DNA from: Streptomyces mesophilus
GTDB lineage: Bacteria; Actinomycetota; Actinomycetes; Streptomycetales; Streptomycetaceae
Assembly: GCF_011044995.1 (NCBI RefSeq)
Contig: NZ_JAAKZW010000039.1
Location: 1-43,079, forward strand
DNA: 43,079 bases
Direction of reading: 5' to 3'
Both the position numbers and the translations under genes were made by a program. Positions 21,454 to 30,977 of the stretch are shown one piece after another. Numbering within the stretch: the stretch's first letter is position 1; each line of letters begins with the position of its first letter. The notes beneath the pieces are model-generated. The model worked only from the letters and a program-made list of their open reading frames with translations. It was not told the origin of the DNA and did not search any database.

Positions 21454-24387
21454 ATGAACCAGGGCATACCGTCGGGGCCTTCGGGTCCCAAGGCCGGTGG
21501 CGCGCGGCTGCGGCGCACACTGTTCGAGCGCGAAGACGAACTCGCCGCCGCGGACGAGGCCTTGGCCGAGCTGGCCGGTCTCGTCCCCGAAGGAGTCGAC
21601 CCGCTGGACCGCCCGAGCGGCGCCCTGCTCGTCTTCTCCGGGCGCGCCGGGCTCGGCAAGACCAGCCTGGTCGCCGAAGTGCGCCGGCGTGCGCACGCCA
21701 AGGGCTGCACCGTGCTCGCCGCGCGCGGCGGCGACCAGGAGCAGCACGTCGCCTTCCACGTCGCCCGCCAGCTCGTCCAGCCGCTGCTCGCCGGAGCCTC
21801 ACAGGACGAACTGCGCGCCACACTGGGCAGTTGGTACGACATCGTCGGCCCCGCGCTCGGCCTGTGTGCCCCGGCCGAGGGGGCCCCGCCCGACCCCCAG
21901 GGCCTACGCGACGGACTCGACTGGGTACTCACCCACCTCGCCGTCCAGCGCGCGCCGATGGTCCTCGTCCTGGACGACGCACACTGGGCCGACCGCGAGT
22001 CCCTGAGCTGGCTCGCCGCCTTCGCGCCCCGCGCCGAACAGCTCCCGCTGCTCCTCGTCGTCGCCTACCGTCCCGATGAACTTCCGGACTACGCGGACGA
22101 GTTCAGGGGCCTGCCGGGCCGCGCCGGCCAGCGGCCCATCGACCTCGAACCGCTCAGCGCATCCGCCATCGCCCGGCTCGTACGCGAGAGCGTGGGCGCG
22201 CATGCCGACGACGCGTTCTGCCGTGAGACCTGGGCCGTCACCGCGGGCAACCCCTTCGAGGCGGTCGAAGTCACCGCGAAGGTGCGCGACCGCGGCCTCG
22301 AACCCAACGAGGCCGGCGCCCATCTGCTGCGCGACCTCGCCGCCGCCGTCAAGGGCAGCGGTCTCATCGCCCGCCTGGAGCGGCTCGGCACGTCCACCGT
22401 GCGCTTCGCCTGGGCCTGCGCGGTGCTCGGCACCGAGATCTCCCCGCATCTGGCCGCATCCGTCGCCGGACTCGGCGGCGAGGAAGCCGGGGACTGCGCC
22501 GACCGGCTGCGCGGCGCCCGTATCCTCACCGGCGCCGACACCCTGGAGTTCGTGCACCCGCTGATCGCCACCGCCGTCTACCGCGCCATCCCCGGCGGAG
22601 TCCGCGTCGCCCTGCACGGACAGGCCGCCTGGGCGGTCATCAACGAAGGACTCGGCGCGGCCGCCGCCGCACGCCACCTCCTGGAGACCCACCCCGACGA
22701 CGACCCCTGGGTGGTCGAGCAACTGCGCGCCGCCGCCCGCGAGGTGCAGCGAGCCGGGGCTCCCGACGCGGGCCGCCGCTATCTGGCCCGCGCCCTGCGC
22801 GAGCCGCCGGCGCCCGAGGAACGGGCCGGTGTGCTCTACGAGTTGGGCTGCGCCTCGCTGCTCACCGAACCCGCCACCACCGTCAACCACCTGCGGGCCG
22901 CGCTCGCCGAACGGATCGAGGACCCCGAGCTGCGGCACGGCATCGTCATCCGGCTCTCCCAGGTCCTCGCCCACTCCGACCGCCTGGCCGAGGCCTCCGC
23001 CACCCTCGGCCACGAGATCCAGCTCGCCGAGGACGCACGCGTACGGCTGCGGATGCAGGCCGAACAGTTCATGTGGGACGCCTTCCGCTCCGACGAACCC
23101 AACTCACCCGCCCGCTCACGGCGGTTGGCCCGGCTCGCCGACCGCCTGACCGGACGCGATCTCACCGAGCGGTACATCATCGGGCTGCGCGCCTGGGACG
23201 CCACCTTGCGCGGCGAACCCGCCGAGACCGCCCTCCACCATGCCGAACGCGCCCTCACCGGCGGTCTCGGCTGGGCCGCCGAGGAGGACCGCGGCTTCGA
23301 GGTGCCCGTCCTCGTCGCCCTCGCCTTCCTCTACGCCGACCGGCCGGGCCGCGCCGAAGAGCTGTTCGCGTCCGGCATCGCCGACTTCGAGCAGCAGGGC
23401 TGGCGCGGCGGCCACCTGTCCTTCGGCTACACCCTGCTCGGCTACGTCCGGCTGCGCCGCGGACGGCTCGCCGAGGCCGAGGACTTCGCGCGCGCCGGAC
23501 TGCGCCTGGCCGAACGCGTCGGACGCCGTACGCCCGCGCATTGGTACGCGGTCAGCATCCTCGTCGAGATCCTCCTCGCCCGCGGCCGGGTCACCGAGGC
23601 CGCACACATCGGCGAGGAGCACGGATTCGGACCGCCGTTCCCGGCCGCCGTGACGTTCCCCGACTCGCAGACCGTGTACGGCGAACTCCTCCTCGCGCGC
23701 GGCAAAGTGCGCGAAGCGGCCGTCGAACTCTCCGCGGCCGGACGGCGCCTGGACCCGCGCGGCATGCGCAACCCCGCCTGGTGCCCCTGGCTCCTTCACC
23801 TCGCGCGCGCCGAGTCCCACGACACCCCGGCACGCGCCACCTCGCTCGCGCAGGAAGCCGTCCAGCGTGCGCGGCAGTACGGGGCCGCATCCGCGATCGG
23901 ACAGGCCCTGCGGATCCACGCCCAGGTGGGCCCGCCCGCCGAGCGCGCCAAGCTCCTCGAGGAATCCGTCGCCCACCTCGAACGCTCACCGGCCGGCCAC
24001 GAGCTGGCCTGCTCGCTGGTCGACCTCGGTGCGGAACTGCGCCGTACCGGCAGGACCGCGGAAGCCGCCGACCATCTGTACCGCGGCCTCGACGCCGCGG
24101 CGCAGTGCGGCGCCGACGGCCTCGTCGAGCAGGCCCGCGACGAGCTCGCCGCGATGGGGCAGCGGCCCCGGCGGCTGCACAGCACCGGGACCGACACCCT
24201 CACCGCCCGCGAGCGGACGGCCGCCGCGCTCGCCGTGCGGGGGGCGTCCACGGCGGACATCGGCAAGGAGCTCGGCCTGGACGAGCCGGCCGCCGGGCGC
24301 CTTCTGTCGGCCGTGTTCCGCAAGGTCGGCACCGACCTCGGCGGTCTGGGCGCGGCCCTCGGGGAGGTGCCGCAGGACCGGGCGTGA
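21454..24387 (+). CDS. Large ATP-binding LuxR-family (LAL-type) transcriptional regulator
   Basis: 977 residues. A STAND-type AAA ATPase module sits at the N-terminus, with P-loop GRAGLGKTS (about 63-71) and Walker B MVLVLDDAHWAD. A long alpha-helical TPR-like middle follows (about 350-880; LGYVRLRRGRLAEAEDFARAGLRLAE is one clear unit). The C-terminal LuxR helix-turn-helix starts at LTARERTAAALAVRGASTADIGKELGLDEPAAGRLLS (about 913-950, interrupted here only for description). LAL proteins usually activate neighbouring or pathway-specific genes. ATG at 21454 follows CAGGGGGTGC. No biosynthetic cluster lies beside it, so its target is unclear; the fucosidase downstream is one option. Confidence 0.88.
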   Translation: MNQGIPSGPSGPKAGGARLRRTLFEREDELAAADEALAELAGLVPEGVDPLDRPSGALLVFSGRAGLGKTSLVAEVRRRAHAKGCTVLAARGGDQEQHVAFHVARQLVQPLLAGASQDELRATLGSWYDIVGPALGLCAPAEGAPPDPQGLRDGLDWVLTHLAVQRAPMVLVLDDAHWADRESLSWLAAFAPRAEQLPLLLVVAYRPDELPDYADEFRGLPGRAGQRPIDLEPLSASAIARLVRESVGAHADDAFCRETWAVTAGNPFEAVEVTAKVRDRGLEPNEAGAHLLRDLAAAVKGSGLIARLERLGTSTVRFAWACAVLGTEISPHLAASVAGLGGEEAGDCADRLRGARILTGADTLEFVHPLIATAVYRAIPGGVRVALHGQAAWAVINEGLGAAAAARHLLETHPDDDPWVVEQLRAAAREVQRAGAPDAGRRYLARALREPPAPEERAGVLYELGCASLLTEPATTVNHLRAALAERIEDPELRHGIVIRLSQVLAHSDRLAEASATLGHEIQLAEDARVRLRMQAEQFMWDAFRSDEPNSPARSRRLARLADRLTGRDLTERYIIGLRAWDATLRGEPAETALHHAERALTGGLGWAAEEDRGFEVPVLVALAFLYADRPGRAEELFASGIADFEQQGWRGGHLSFGYTLLGYVRLRRGRLAEAEDFARAGLRLAERVGRRTPAHWYAVSILVEILLARGRVTEAAHIGEEHGFGPPFPAAVTFPDSQTVYGELLLARGKVREAAVELSAAGRRLDPRGMRNPAWCPWLLHLARAESHDTPARATSLAQEAVQRARQYGAASAIGQALRIHAQVGPPAERAKLLEESVAHLERSPAGHELACSLVDLGAELRRTGRTAEAADHLYRGLDAAAQCGADGLVEQARDELAAMGQRPRRLHSTGTDTLTARERTAAALAVRGASTADIGKELGLDEPAAGRLLSAVFRKVGTDLGGLGAALGEVPQDRA

Positions 24388-24484
24388 GCGGGCGGCAGAT
24401 CAGTTCCGCGGCACCCTTGCGGCGGCTGGGCAGCGGCCCGGTCCCCGGGGTCGGGAACGGTCCGCGGCCACGTACCATGGGCGC

Positions 24485-24985
24485 ATGTCCTTCCTCCGCC
24501 GCCGCAACGCCCCCACCCCCGCCGGGCCGGACTTCGACGTCCTCGCCATGGACCCGGGAGACTGGCCGGGCAACCTCGGCGCGGGCCTGCTGCCCGCCCC
24601 CGACGGCAGCTGCCAGGGCGTCTTCCTGCGCTACGACCTGTTCGGCGGCCGCGGCCCCGCGATGGTGATCGGCAATCTCCCCGAGGGCTCCCCGGCCCGC
24701 GACCTGGGCGAGAAGCAGGTGCCCTTCGAGGTCGCTCAGCTGCTGCTCGCGCTGGAGAACGAGGAGGAGGTCGAGGTCGTCTCGACCGAGGACATGCCGG
24801 TGATGCAGGGGGACAACCTGCTGATCGTGCGCCGTCTCAAGCTCTCCGAGAGCCGTATCTCCTGCGTCCAGTTCGACCGCAGTGACAACGTCCTGGTGAC
24901 CATCGCCGCCTGGGACCGCCCCATCACCGACGACCTGTACGCGCTGCTCAAGCCGCTGCCCGCGGAGCTGTTCCAGCAGGGCTGA
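24485..24985 (+). CDS. Conserved hypothetical protein, 166 aa
   Basis: I do not recognise a characterised family. The 166-residue protein is acidic and soluble, with no signal peptide or membrane segment. A short basic start (MSFLRRRN) is followed by a mixed alpha/beta sequence (GVFLRYDLFGG, VPFEVAQLLLALENEEEVEVVSTEDMP split by loops, and LLIVRRLKLSE). Its codon use matches its neighbours, supporting a real gene. A TACCAT sequence (24473-24478) stands seven bases before the ATG and could be a -10 box for a leaderless message. It lies between the LAL regulator and the fucosidase with gaps of about 97 and 82 bases. Confidence 0.7.
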   Translation: MSFLRRRNAPTPAGPDFDVLAMDPGDWPGNLGAGLLPAPDGSCQGVFLRYDLFGGRGPAMVIGNLPEGSPARDLGEKQVPFEVAQLLLALENEEEVEVVSTEDMPVMQGDNLLIVRRLKLSESRISCVQFDRSDNVLVTIAAWDRPITDDLYALLKPLPAELFQQG

Positions 24986-25030
24986 GCCCTCGCGCTGTTC
25001 CCGACGGGGCAGCTGATGCTGCACGTACCC

Positions 25031-25059
25031 TTGTAGCCGAGTCATCGGACCTCTAGCGT
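25031..25059 (+). promoter_or_regulatory. Promoter of the GH95 fucosidase gene
   Basis: TTGTAG (25031-25036) and TAGCGT (25054-25059) are spaced by 17 bases. The ATG at 25068 is eight bases past the -10 box, which suggests a leaderless or nearly leaderless transcript, although CGGGGG just before the ATG might also act as a weak ribosome site if transcription starts earlier. Confidence 0.5.
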
Positions 25060-25067
25060 CCGGGGGC

Positions 25068-27479
25068 ATGTCATCCATGCCTGAAACACCTTCCACGCCC
25101 GCATCGGCGTCTTCCGGCATATCGCGAAGAACCACCGTGAAGTCGGCGATCGGTGGGGCCGGTGCATTAGCCCTGGGGAGCGGAGTGGCAGCGGCGGCCA
25201 CCGGTGCCCTGGCCGGTGAGGCCCACGCCGCCCCACAAGCATCCGATCAATTGCGGCTCCGGTACGCGGCACCCGCCGCCGACTGGGAACGCGAAGCACT
25301 GCCCATCGGCAACGGCGCACTCGGCGCGATGGTCTTCGGCACGCTCGCGAGCGAACGGCTCCAGTTCAACGAGAAGACGCTGTGGACCGGCGGCCCCGGC
25401 TCGCAGCAGGGATACGACCACGGCGACTGGCGCGAGCCGCGCCCCGGGGCCCTCGCCGAGGTGCAGCGCCTGCTCGACGAACAGGGCCGGCTCGACCCGG
25501 ACACCGTCACGGCGAAGCTCGGCCAGCCCCGCCGCGGGTTCGGCGCCTACCAGACCTTCGGCGACCTGTACCTCGACGTCCCCGACGCCCCTACGGCGCC
25601 GGACGCCTCGTACCGCCGGGCGCTGGACCTGACCACGGGCCTCGCGACCGTCACGTACACCCATCAACAGGTGCGCCACGAGAGGGAGTTCTTCGCCTCG
25701 TACCCCGATGGGGTGATCGTCGGACGCCTCGCCGCCGACCGGCCGGGCAAGGTCGCCTTCACCCTGCGCTACACGTCACCCCGAGCGGATTACGCGGCGA
25801 GCGCCGACGGGAGCACGCTCACCGTGCGCGGCGCCCTCGCGGACAACGGCCTGAAGTTCGAGGCCCGGCTCACCGTGCGCACGAGCGGCGGCACCGTCAC
25901 CGCAGGCCCCGATGGCGCCCTCACCGTCACCGGAGCGGACAGTGCCTGGTTCGTCCTCGCGGCCGGTACCGACTACGCGGACGTACACCCCAGCTATCGC
26001 GGACAGGACCCGGCGCAGCGTGTCCGCCGCACCCTGGAACGCGCCGCCGGCCGGGGCCATGCGGCGTTGCGTGCCCGCCATATCGAGGACCACCGAGGCA
26101 TGTTCGGCCGCGTGGCCCTCGACCTCGCGGCCGAACTGCCGGAGGTCCCCACGAACCAGCTCCTGACGCAGTACACGGGCGGGGCGAGCGCCGCCGACCG
26201 GGCTCTGGAGACGCTCTTCTTCCAGTACGGCCGCTACTTGCTCATCGCCTCCTCGCGTCCCGGATCGCTGCCCGCGAACCTCCAGGGCGTCTGGAACCAC
26301 AGCACCACCCCGCCCTGGAGCGCCGACTACCACGTCAACATCAACCTGCAGATGAACTACTGGCCGGCCGAGGCCGCGAACCTCGCCGAGACCACCGCAC
26401 CGTACGACCGCTTCGTGCAGGCGCTGGTCCCGCCCGGCCGGACCACCGCACGCGAGATGTTCGGCTCGGACGGCTGGGTGGTGCACAACGAGACCAACAC
26501 CTACGGCTTCACGGGCGTGCACGACTGGGCGACCTCCTTCTGGTTCCCGGAGGCAGCCGCCTGGCTCACCTCGCAGATGTACGAGCACTACCGCTTCAGC
26601 GGCTCCACGGACTATCTGCGCACCACCGCCTATCCGGTGCTCAATGAGGCGGCACGCTTCTGGCTGGCGAACCTGCACACCGACCCGCGCGACAACACGG
26701 CGGTGGTCTCGCCCAGTTACTCGCCCGAGCACGGCGACTTCACCGCGGGCGCCTCGATGTCCCAGCAGATCGTGCACGAACTGTTCACCAATACGCTCGA
26801 AGCCGCCCGCACCCTAGGCGACGACCGCGCCTTCCGCGACGAACTGGCCGCCGCGCTGGAGAGGTTGGACCCCGGGCTGCGCATCGGCTCCTGGGGACAG
26901 CTGCAGGAGTGGAAGACGGACCTCGACGACCCGGCCGACGAGCACCGCCATGTCTCCCACCTGTACGCCCTGCATCCCGGCCGTCAGATAGCGCCGGGCA
27001 GTACGTGGGCCGAGGCCGCGAAGGTGTCGCTGACGGCGCGCGGCGACGGCGGTACGGGGTGGTCCAAGGCCTGGAAGATCAACTTCTGGGCGCGGCTGAG
27101 GGACGGCGACCACTCTCACGCCATGCTGGCCGAGCAGCTCAAGCATTCGACGCTGCCCAACCTCTGGGACACCCACCCGCCGTTCCAGATCGACGGCAAC
27201 TTCGGGGCGACCTCGGGCGTGGTGGAGATGCTGCTGCAGAGCCAGCACGATGTGATCGACATCCTGCCCGCGCTGCCGGGCTCCTGGCCCGACGGCTCCG
27301 TACGAGGACTGCGGGCGCGCGGCGGCGTCACGGTCGACATCACCTGGACCGGCGGCCAGGCCACCCGCATCGTCCTGCACGCCTCCCGCACCCGCGAACT
27401 GACGGTCCGCAGCAGCCTGTTGGACGGCGGCGAGCGCACCTTCAAGGCACGGGCGGGGGAGCGGTACGTACTCGACTAG
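25068..27479 (+). CDS. Tat-exported GH95 alpha-L-fucosidase (or alpha-L-galactosidase)
   Basis: 803 residues. The twin-arginine signal is SRRTTVKSAIGGAGALALG (about 19-37) followed by an Ala-rich segment ending near AHA. The mature start, LRYAAPAADWEREALPIGNG, and FNEKTLWTGGP are family hallmarks. The inverting active site known for GH95 is visible: the Asn pair in HVNINLQMNYWPAEAANLAE (Asn424, Asn426), the Glu in SYSPEHGDF (Glu554) and the Asp in FQIDGNFG (Asp709). These enzymes release terminal alpha-1,2-L-fucose, and some act on L-galactose. The order is beta-sandwich, linker, (alpha/alpha)6 barrel and C-terminal beta domain, with full family length. Confidence 0.93.
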   Translation: MSSMPETPSTPASASSGISRRTTVKSAIGGAGALALGSGVAAAATGALAGEAHAAPQASDQLRLRYAAPAADWEREALPIGNGALGAMVFGTLASERLQFNEKTLWTGGPGSQQGYDHGDWREPRPGALAEVQRLLDEQGRLDPDTVTAKLGQPRRGFGAYQTFGDLYLDVPDAPTAPDASYRRALDLTTGLATVTYTHQQVRHEREFFASYPDGVIVGRLAADRPGKVAFTLRYTSPRADYAASADGSTLTVRGALADNGLKFEARLTVRTSGGTVTAGPDGALTVTGADSAWFVLAAGTDYADVHPSYRGQDPAQRVRRTLERAAGRGHAALRARHIEDHRGMFGRVALDLAAELPEVPTNQLLTQYTGGASAADRALETLFFQYGRYLLIASSRPGSLPANLQGVWNHSTTPPWSADYHVNINLQMNYWPAEAANLAETTAPYDRFVQALVPPGRTTAREMFGSDGWVVHNETNTYGFTGVHDWATSFWFPEAAAWLTSQMYEHYRFSGSTDYLRTTAYPVLNEAARFWLANLHTDPRDNTAVVSPSYSPEHGDFTAGASMSQQIVHELFTNTLEAARTLGDDRAFRDELAAALERLDPGLRIGSWGQLQEWKTDLDDPADEHRHVSHLYALHPGRQIAPGSTWAEAAKVSLTARGDGGTGWSKAWKINFWARLRDGDHSHAMLAEQLKHSTLPNLWDTHPPFQIDGNFGATSGVVEMLLQSQHDVIDILPALPGSWPDGSVRGLRARGGVTVDITWTGGQATRIVLHASRTRELTVRSSLLDGGERTFKARAGERYVLD

Positions 27480-27488
27480 CAGCGGAAA

Positions 27489-27516
27489 GGGGGCCGTGGC
27501 ACACGCCACGGCCCCC
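27489..27516. terminator. Bidirectional terminator between fucosidase and amidase
   Basis: A perfect 12-bp stem, GGGGGCCGTGGC (27489-27500) pairing with 27505-27516 around the loop ACAC, lies ten bases after the fucosidase stop and 14 bases from the stop of the convergent amidase. Confidence 0.85.
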
Positions 27517-27530
27517 TCGGTCCCGCTGCC

Positions 27531-29513
27531 TCAGCTGCTGGACTTCACCTCCACGTCCGCCGCCCGCACGAACGCCACGCGGTGTCCGAACTGGATCTCG
27601 TAGTACTCGTCCTTGCCCCGCACCACCTTGTGCCCGCTGGTGTCGAACACCGGCGCGAAGTAGTACTCGCCGGGTGTCTTGTCACCCGCCGCGTACTCCT
27701 GCCCCGCGAGCAGCTTGTACGGCAGCGCCGACACCGGCTGCGGCGCGATGCCCGTCCCCTCGTACGCCGCCGCCTCCGGGTAGGCGCGTCCGTACACCGG
27801 CACGTCCGTGCGCCCCGCCTTGGGCGTGATCACCAGGCCTGCCGCGTCCACCGCCGTGGGCTGCTTCTTCGGGTTCTTGAACCAGGCCTTCTGCCCCAGG
27901 TACCAGATCGCCGTCCAGTCGCCCTTGCGTTCCGCGACCGCGTAGCGCTGGCCGGTCGACACCCGCGAACCGAGATCGTTCACGCCGATCGTCGACGCGC
28001 CGCCGCCCGGACGCAGACCGATGTCCTTGATCAGCGGAGCGTCCTCACGCGGCTCGGTGTACACCCGCACCGCGCTGGAGCCGTGCGCCGGACACTTCTC
28101 GCCGGCCTTCGTGCACCCCGTGAACTCCGGGCTGTGCTCGTCGTACTCGGGCAGGATCGTCACCAGGCCGCCCGACGGCCCGGCGCTGCGGTGGAACGGC
28201 TTGCCGAGCAGGGTGAAGTAGTGCTGCCAGTCCCAGTACGGGCCGGGGTCCGTGTGCATCCCCGGAATGGTGCCCGCCGTCGGCCCGGGCACCGTGTCGT
28301 GGCCGAGGATGTGCTGACGGTCCAGCGGGATGCCGTAGCGCTTGGAGAGATACTTCACCAGGCGCGCCGAGGTCCGGTACATCGCCTCCGTGTACCAGGT
28401 GTCGGGCTGCGTGAGGAAACCCTCGTGCTCCAGGCCGATCGACTTGCTGTTGATGTACCAGTTGCCCGCGTGCCAGCCCACGTCCTTGAGCTTCAGATGC
28501 TGCGCGATATGCCCGTCGGTCGCGCGCAGCGAGTACTGCCAGGACACATACGTGGGGTCCTGGACCAGCTTGAGCACCGTGTCCCAGCGGCCCTCGGTGT
28601 CATGGACCACGATGTAGTCGATCGACTGGTCCTCGGGCCGGTTGGCCTTGTCGTGGTTGCCGTAGTCGTCCTCGCCGAACTCCTCGTACGGAGCCGGGAT
28701 CCACTCGCAGGCGATGGTCGGCGGGCAGTCGGTCTCGCCCTTCGCGGCGCGGCGGAGCCCGAGCCCTTCGAGCTGCGCGGCGTCCGGTGCGGCCGCCGGC
28801 GTCGCGTCCAGGGCGACCCGCTGGCCCGCGTCCGTGGTGCGCGAGGCGCCGTCGCGGATCACGGCGAAGACCTCGTTCGCGTACGAGGCGGCCGTGGCCT
28901 CGTCGTCGGCGCCCGAGTAGGCGGCGACGGCCGCGTACCAGTCCGCCGGGTCGGCGCTGAGCGGCTTGCCGGCCTTCTTCTGCGCCTCGGCGAGCAGCGC
29001 CGCGCCGCCGCGCAGATTCGCCGCCGGGTCCGTGCGCAGCTCCTCGGCGGAGATGCCGGTGAGCTCCGCGGCACGAGTCAACGTCCGCAGCCGCGCGGGC
29101 AGTTCGGAGGCGTCCGGCAGCTCCGCCTCGGGGACGCGCGCGGGGCGGGAGGAGTCCCCTCGCGCGTCCTCCTCGCCGTGGCTGTGATGCGGGGCCTCGG
29201 CCTTGAGCGCGGTGGCCGCGTCCGTCAGGTGCATGGGGCCGTAGCCGCCGGCGACGCTCGGCGCTCCGGCGTGTCCGTCCCAGCGGGACTGCAGATAGGA
29301 CACGCCGAGCAGCACGCTCTGCGGCACCTGGAACTCGGCGGCCGCCGCGCTGAACGCGCCCTGCAGCCGGGCGGACGGCGCTGTGCTCTGCTCGCCGGAC
29401 GGGGCCGCCGCCACGAGGGGCAGCAGCAGCGCGGCCGTTGCGAGGGCACCCGCCGTCCTGGGCAGCCGTCTGCGGGGGGCAGAAGTCTGTGCAGCATCGG
29501 GTCGTCGTCGCAA
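27531..29513 (-). CDS. Secreted N-acetylmuramoyl-L-alanine amidase (amidase_2) with degenerate lysozyme-like N-domain
   Basis: 660 residues with an Arg-rich, hydrophobic signal peptide (PRRRLPRTAGALATAALLL, cleavage near residue 37). Residues about 50-220 look like an SLT/lysozyme-like domain (VPQSVLLGVSYLQSRWDGHA, WYAAVAAYSGAD), but the catalytic Glu position is Gln75. The central amidase_2/PGRP domain (about 300-450) keeps zinc ligands in IVVHDTEG, GWHAGNW and MHTDPGPYWDW. It should cleave the bond between MurNAc and the stem peptide. The C-terminal part has SH3-like or cell-wall-binding character. Wall remodelling or attack on other bacteria is plausible. It is convergent with the fucosidase and divergent from nothing on its left. 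Confidence 0.88.
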   Translation of the reverse strand: MRRRPDAAQTSAPRRRLPRTAGALATAALLLPLVAAAPSGEQSTAPSARLQGAFSAAAAEFQVPQSVLLGVSYLQSRWDGHAGAPSVAGGYGPMHLTDAATALKAEAPHHSHGEEDARGDSSRPARVPEAELPDASELPARLRTLTRAAELTGISAEELRTDPAANLRGGAALLAEAQKKAGKPLSADPADWYAAVAAYSGADDEATAASYANEVFAVIRDGASRTTDAGQRVALDATPAAAPDAAQLEGLGLRRAAKGETDCPPTIACEWIPAPYEEFGEDDYGNHDKANRPEDQSIDYIVVHDTEGRWDTVLKLVQDPTYVSWQYSLRATDGHIAQHLKLKDVGWHAGNWYINSKSIGLEHEGFLTQPDTWYTEAMYRTSARLVKYLSKRYGIPLDRQHILGHDTVPGPTAGTIPGMHTDPGPYWDWQHYFTLLGKPFHRSAGPSGGLVTILPEYDEHSPEFTGCTKAGEKCPAHGSSAVRVYTEPREDAPLIKDIGLRPGGGASTIGVNDLGSRVSTGQRYAVAERKGDWTAIWYLGQKAWFKNPKKQPTAVDAAGLVITPKAGRTDVPVYGRAYPEAAAYEGTGIAPQPVSALPYKLLAGQEYAAGDKTPGEYYFAPVFDTSGHKVVRGKDEYYEIQFGHRVAFVRAADVEVKSSS

Positions 29514-29768
29514 AGCAGCCTCCGGGACGGTGGGGCGCCAAGGGGCGCGCGTGGGGCGTACGGGGCCGGGCGAGGTCAGTGGTATCGCTTGCCCGACGAT
29601 CCGTCAATCATGCGACAGCAAAGGGGATTTCCCATGTCAGCGCGGGGTTCGGCGGTTTCCGGCGCGGTGGCACGGCGGCCTGCGACGCGTCAGTGGAATG
29701 GACCAATGCGCCCTGGTGAGCAGGAAGAATGACGGGTCCCGCGGTGGGCAGGGCGTCTCGGCATATGG
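29514..29768. other. Intergenic region between the amidase start and the ROK gene end
   Basis: This 255-bp stretch holds the leader of the amidase gene. On the minus strand TTGACG (29602-29607) and TACCAC (29579-29584) with 17-bp spacing form a possible promoter about 65 bases upstream of the amidase start. I see no supported gene; a 32-codon frame at 29635 on the plus strand lacks any family signal. Confidence 0.4.
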
Positions 29769-30956
29769 TCAGCCGGCGGCGGCAGCGAGGGCGCGGTCCA
29801 CCTGATCGGGTGAGAGGGCGTGTTCGATCGCAAGGATGCCCGCGCCGATGGCGGCAGCGTTCTCTCCCGTACGGCTCGGCTCGATCCGCAGCACGTGCGT
29901 GGCCAGCGGATGCGAACGCCGGTAGACCGCCTCGCGCACCCCGGCGAGCAGCTGGTCGTGCACGGCCGCGAGCGCGCCGCCGACCACCACCGTGTCCGGG
30001 TTGAAGAAGTTCACCAGACCGGCCAGGACCTCGCCCACGGCCCGTCCGGCCTCGCGGACCATGCGGACGGCGTCGCGATTGCCGGACTTCACCAGGCGTA
30101 CGACATCACTGCCGCTCGCCGCGTCCAGGCCGAGCTCGGCGAGCCTGCGCGCGAGGGCCGCGCCGCCCGCGACGGCCTCCAGGCAGCCGGAGTTGCCGCA
30201 GCGGCAGGGCTCGGTGTCGTCCGCCACGCGGATATGGCCGATGTCGCCGGCGCTGCCCTGCGCCCCGCGGTGCAGGCGGCCGTCGGCGATGATCCCGCAG
30301 CCGATGCCCGTACCGACCTTGATGTACAGCAGATAGCGGGTCTCGGGGAAGGCGAGGCGCTGCTCGGCGAGCGCCATGACGTTCACGTCGTTGTCGACGA
30401 GCGCGCGCACACCGAAACGGTCGGCGAAGAACTCCGGTATCGGGTACTGATGCCAGCCCGGCATGATCGGCGGATCGACCGGACGGCCCGTCGTGAACTC
30501 GACCGGCCCTGGCACGCCGACCCCGATCGCCTGCAATGACTGCGGGGCGTGGTCCGCTTCCTTGAGCAGCGCGTGCAGGGTCTTCTCGACATGGCCGAGG
30601 ACCGCCTGCGGACCGTCCGCGATCGACAGCGGGTCCTCGCGCTGGGCGAGCGTCGCGCCGGTGAGATCGAGCAGGGCGACCCGGCAGTGCGAGGCCCCCA
30701 GGTCCACACCCGCCACCGCGTGTTCGCCGGTACGCAGCTGAAGGCGGCGCGGCGGCCGCCCGCCGGTGGAGCCGCCGTCCGCGTTGTCCTCGTCGACGAA
30801 GCCGTGCGCGATGAGCGCGTCCACGCGCTGCGACACCGTGGAGCGTGCCAGACCGGTGAGGCGCGCGATATCGGCCCGGGTCTCCACCGAGCCGGAGCGG
30901 ATGAGCGCGAGCACGTCGCCCGCGGAGGCGGAGGACACATCGGGGGCCGTCGGCAT
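29769..30956 (-). CDS. ROK-family transcriptional repressor
   Basis: 395 residues. An N-terminal winged helix-turn-helix (TRADIARLTGLARSTVSQRV, about 26-45) is followed by a sugar-kinase-like ROK domain with the ATP/phosphate motif VAGVDLGASHCRVALLDL, DNDVNVMALAE, the strand VGTGIGCGII and the zinc motif CRCGNSGCLE (about 240-249). ROK repressors sense a sugar or sugar phosphate and control the adjacent sugar genes. I chose the ATG at 30956 because upstream residues look unconserved; an in-frame start at 30992 exists. It diverges from the ABC operon at 31139, so that operon and the sugar it imports are the likely target and inducer. Confidence 0.9.
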   Translation of the reverse strand: MPTAPDVSSASAGDVLALIRSGSVETRADIARLTGLARSTVSQRVDALIAHGFVDEDNADGGSTGGRPPRRLQLRTGEHAVAGVDLGASHCRVALLDLTGATLAQREDPLSIADGPQAVLGHVEKTLHALLKEADHAPQSLQAIGVGVPGPVEFTTGRPVDPPIMPGWHQYPIPEFFADRFGVRALVDNDVNVMALAEQRLAFPETRYLLYIKVGTGIGCGIIADGRLHRGAQGSAGDIGHIRVADDTEPCRCGNSGCLEAVAGGAALARRLAELGLDAASGSDVVRLVKSGNRDAVRMVREAGRAVGEVLAGLVNFFNPDTVVVGGALAAVHDQLLAGVREAVYRRSHPLATHVLRIEPSRTGENAAAIGAGILAIEHALSPDQVDRALAAAAG

Positions 30957-30977
30957 GCCGTCACCATAGAGGCCCAC

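Noticed and set aside
27582..29732. A 716-codon plus-strand frame opposite the amidase
   Set aside because: Val/Arg/Gly-rich shadow of a gene with a clear amidase_2 domain.
29635..29732. Small 32-codon frame in the amidase/ROK gap
   Set aside because: It has a moderate upstream GGGG but no recognisable protein character and lies in the probable amidase leader.
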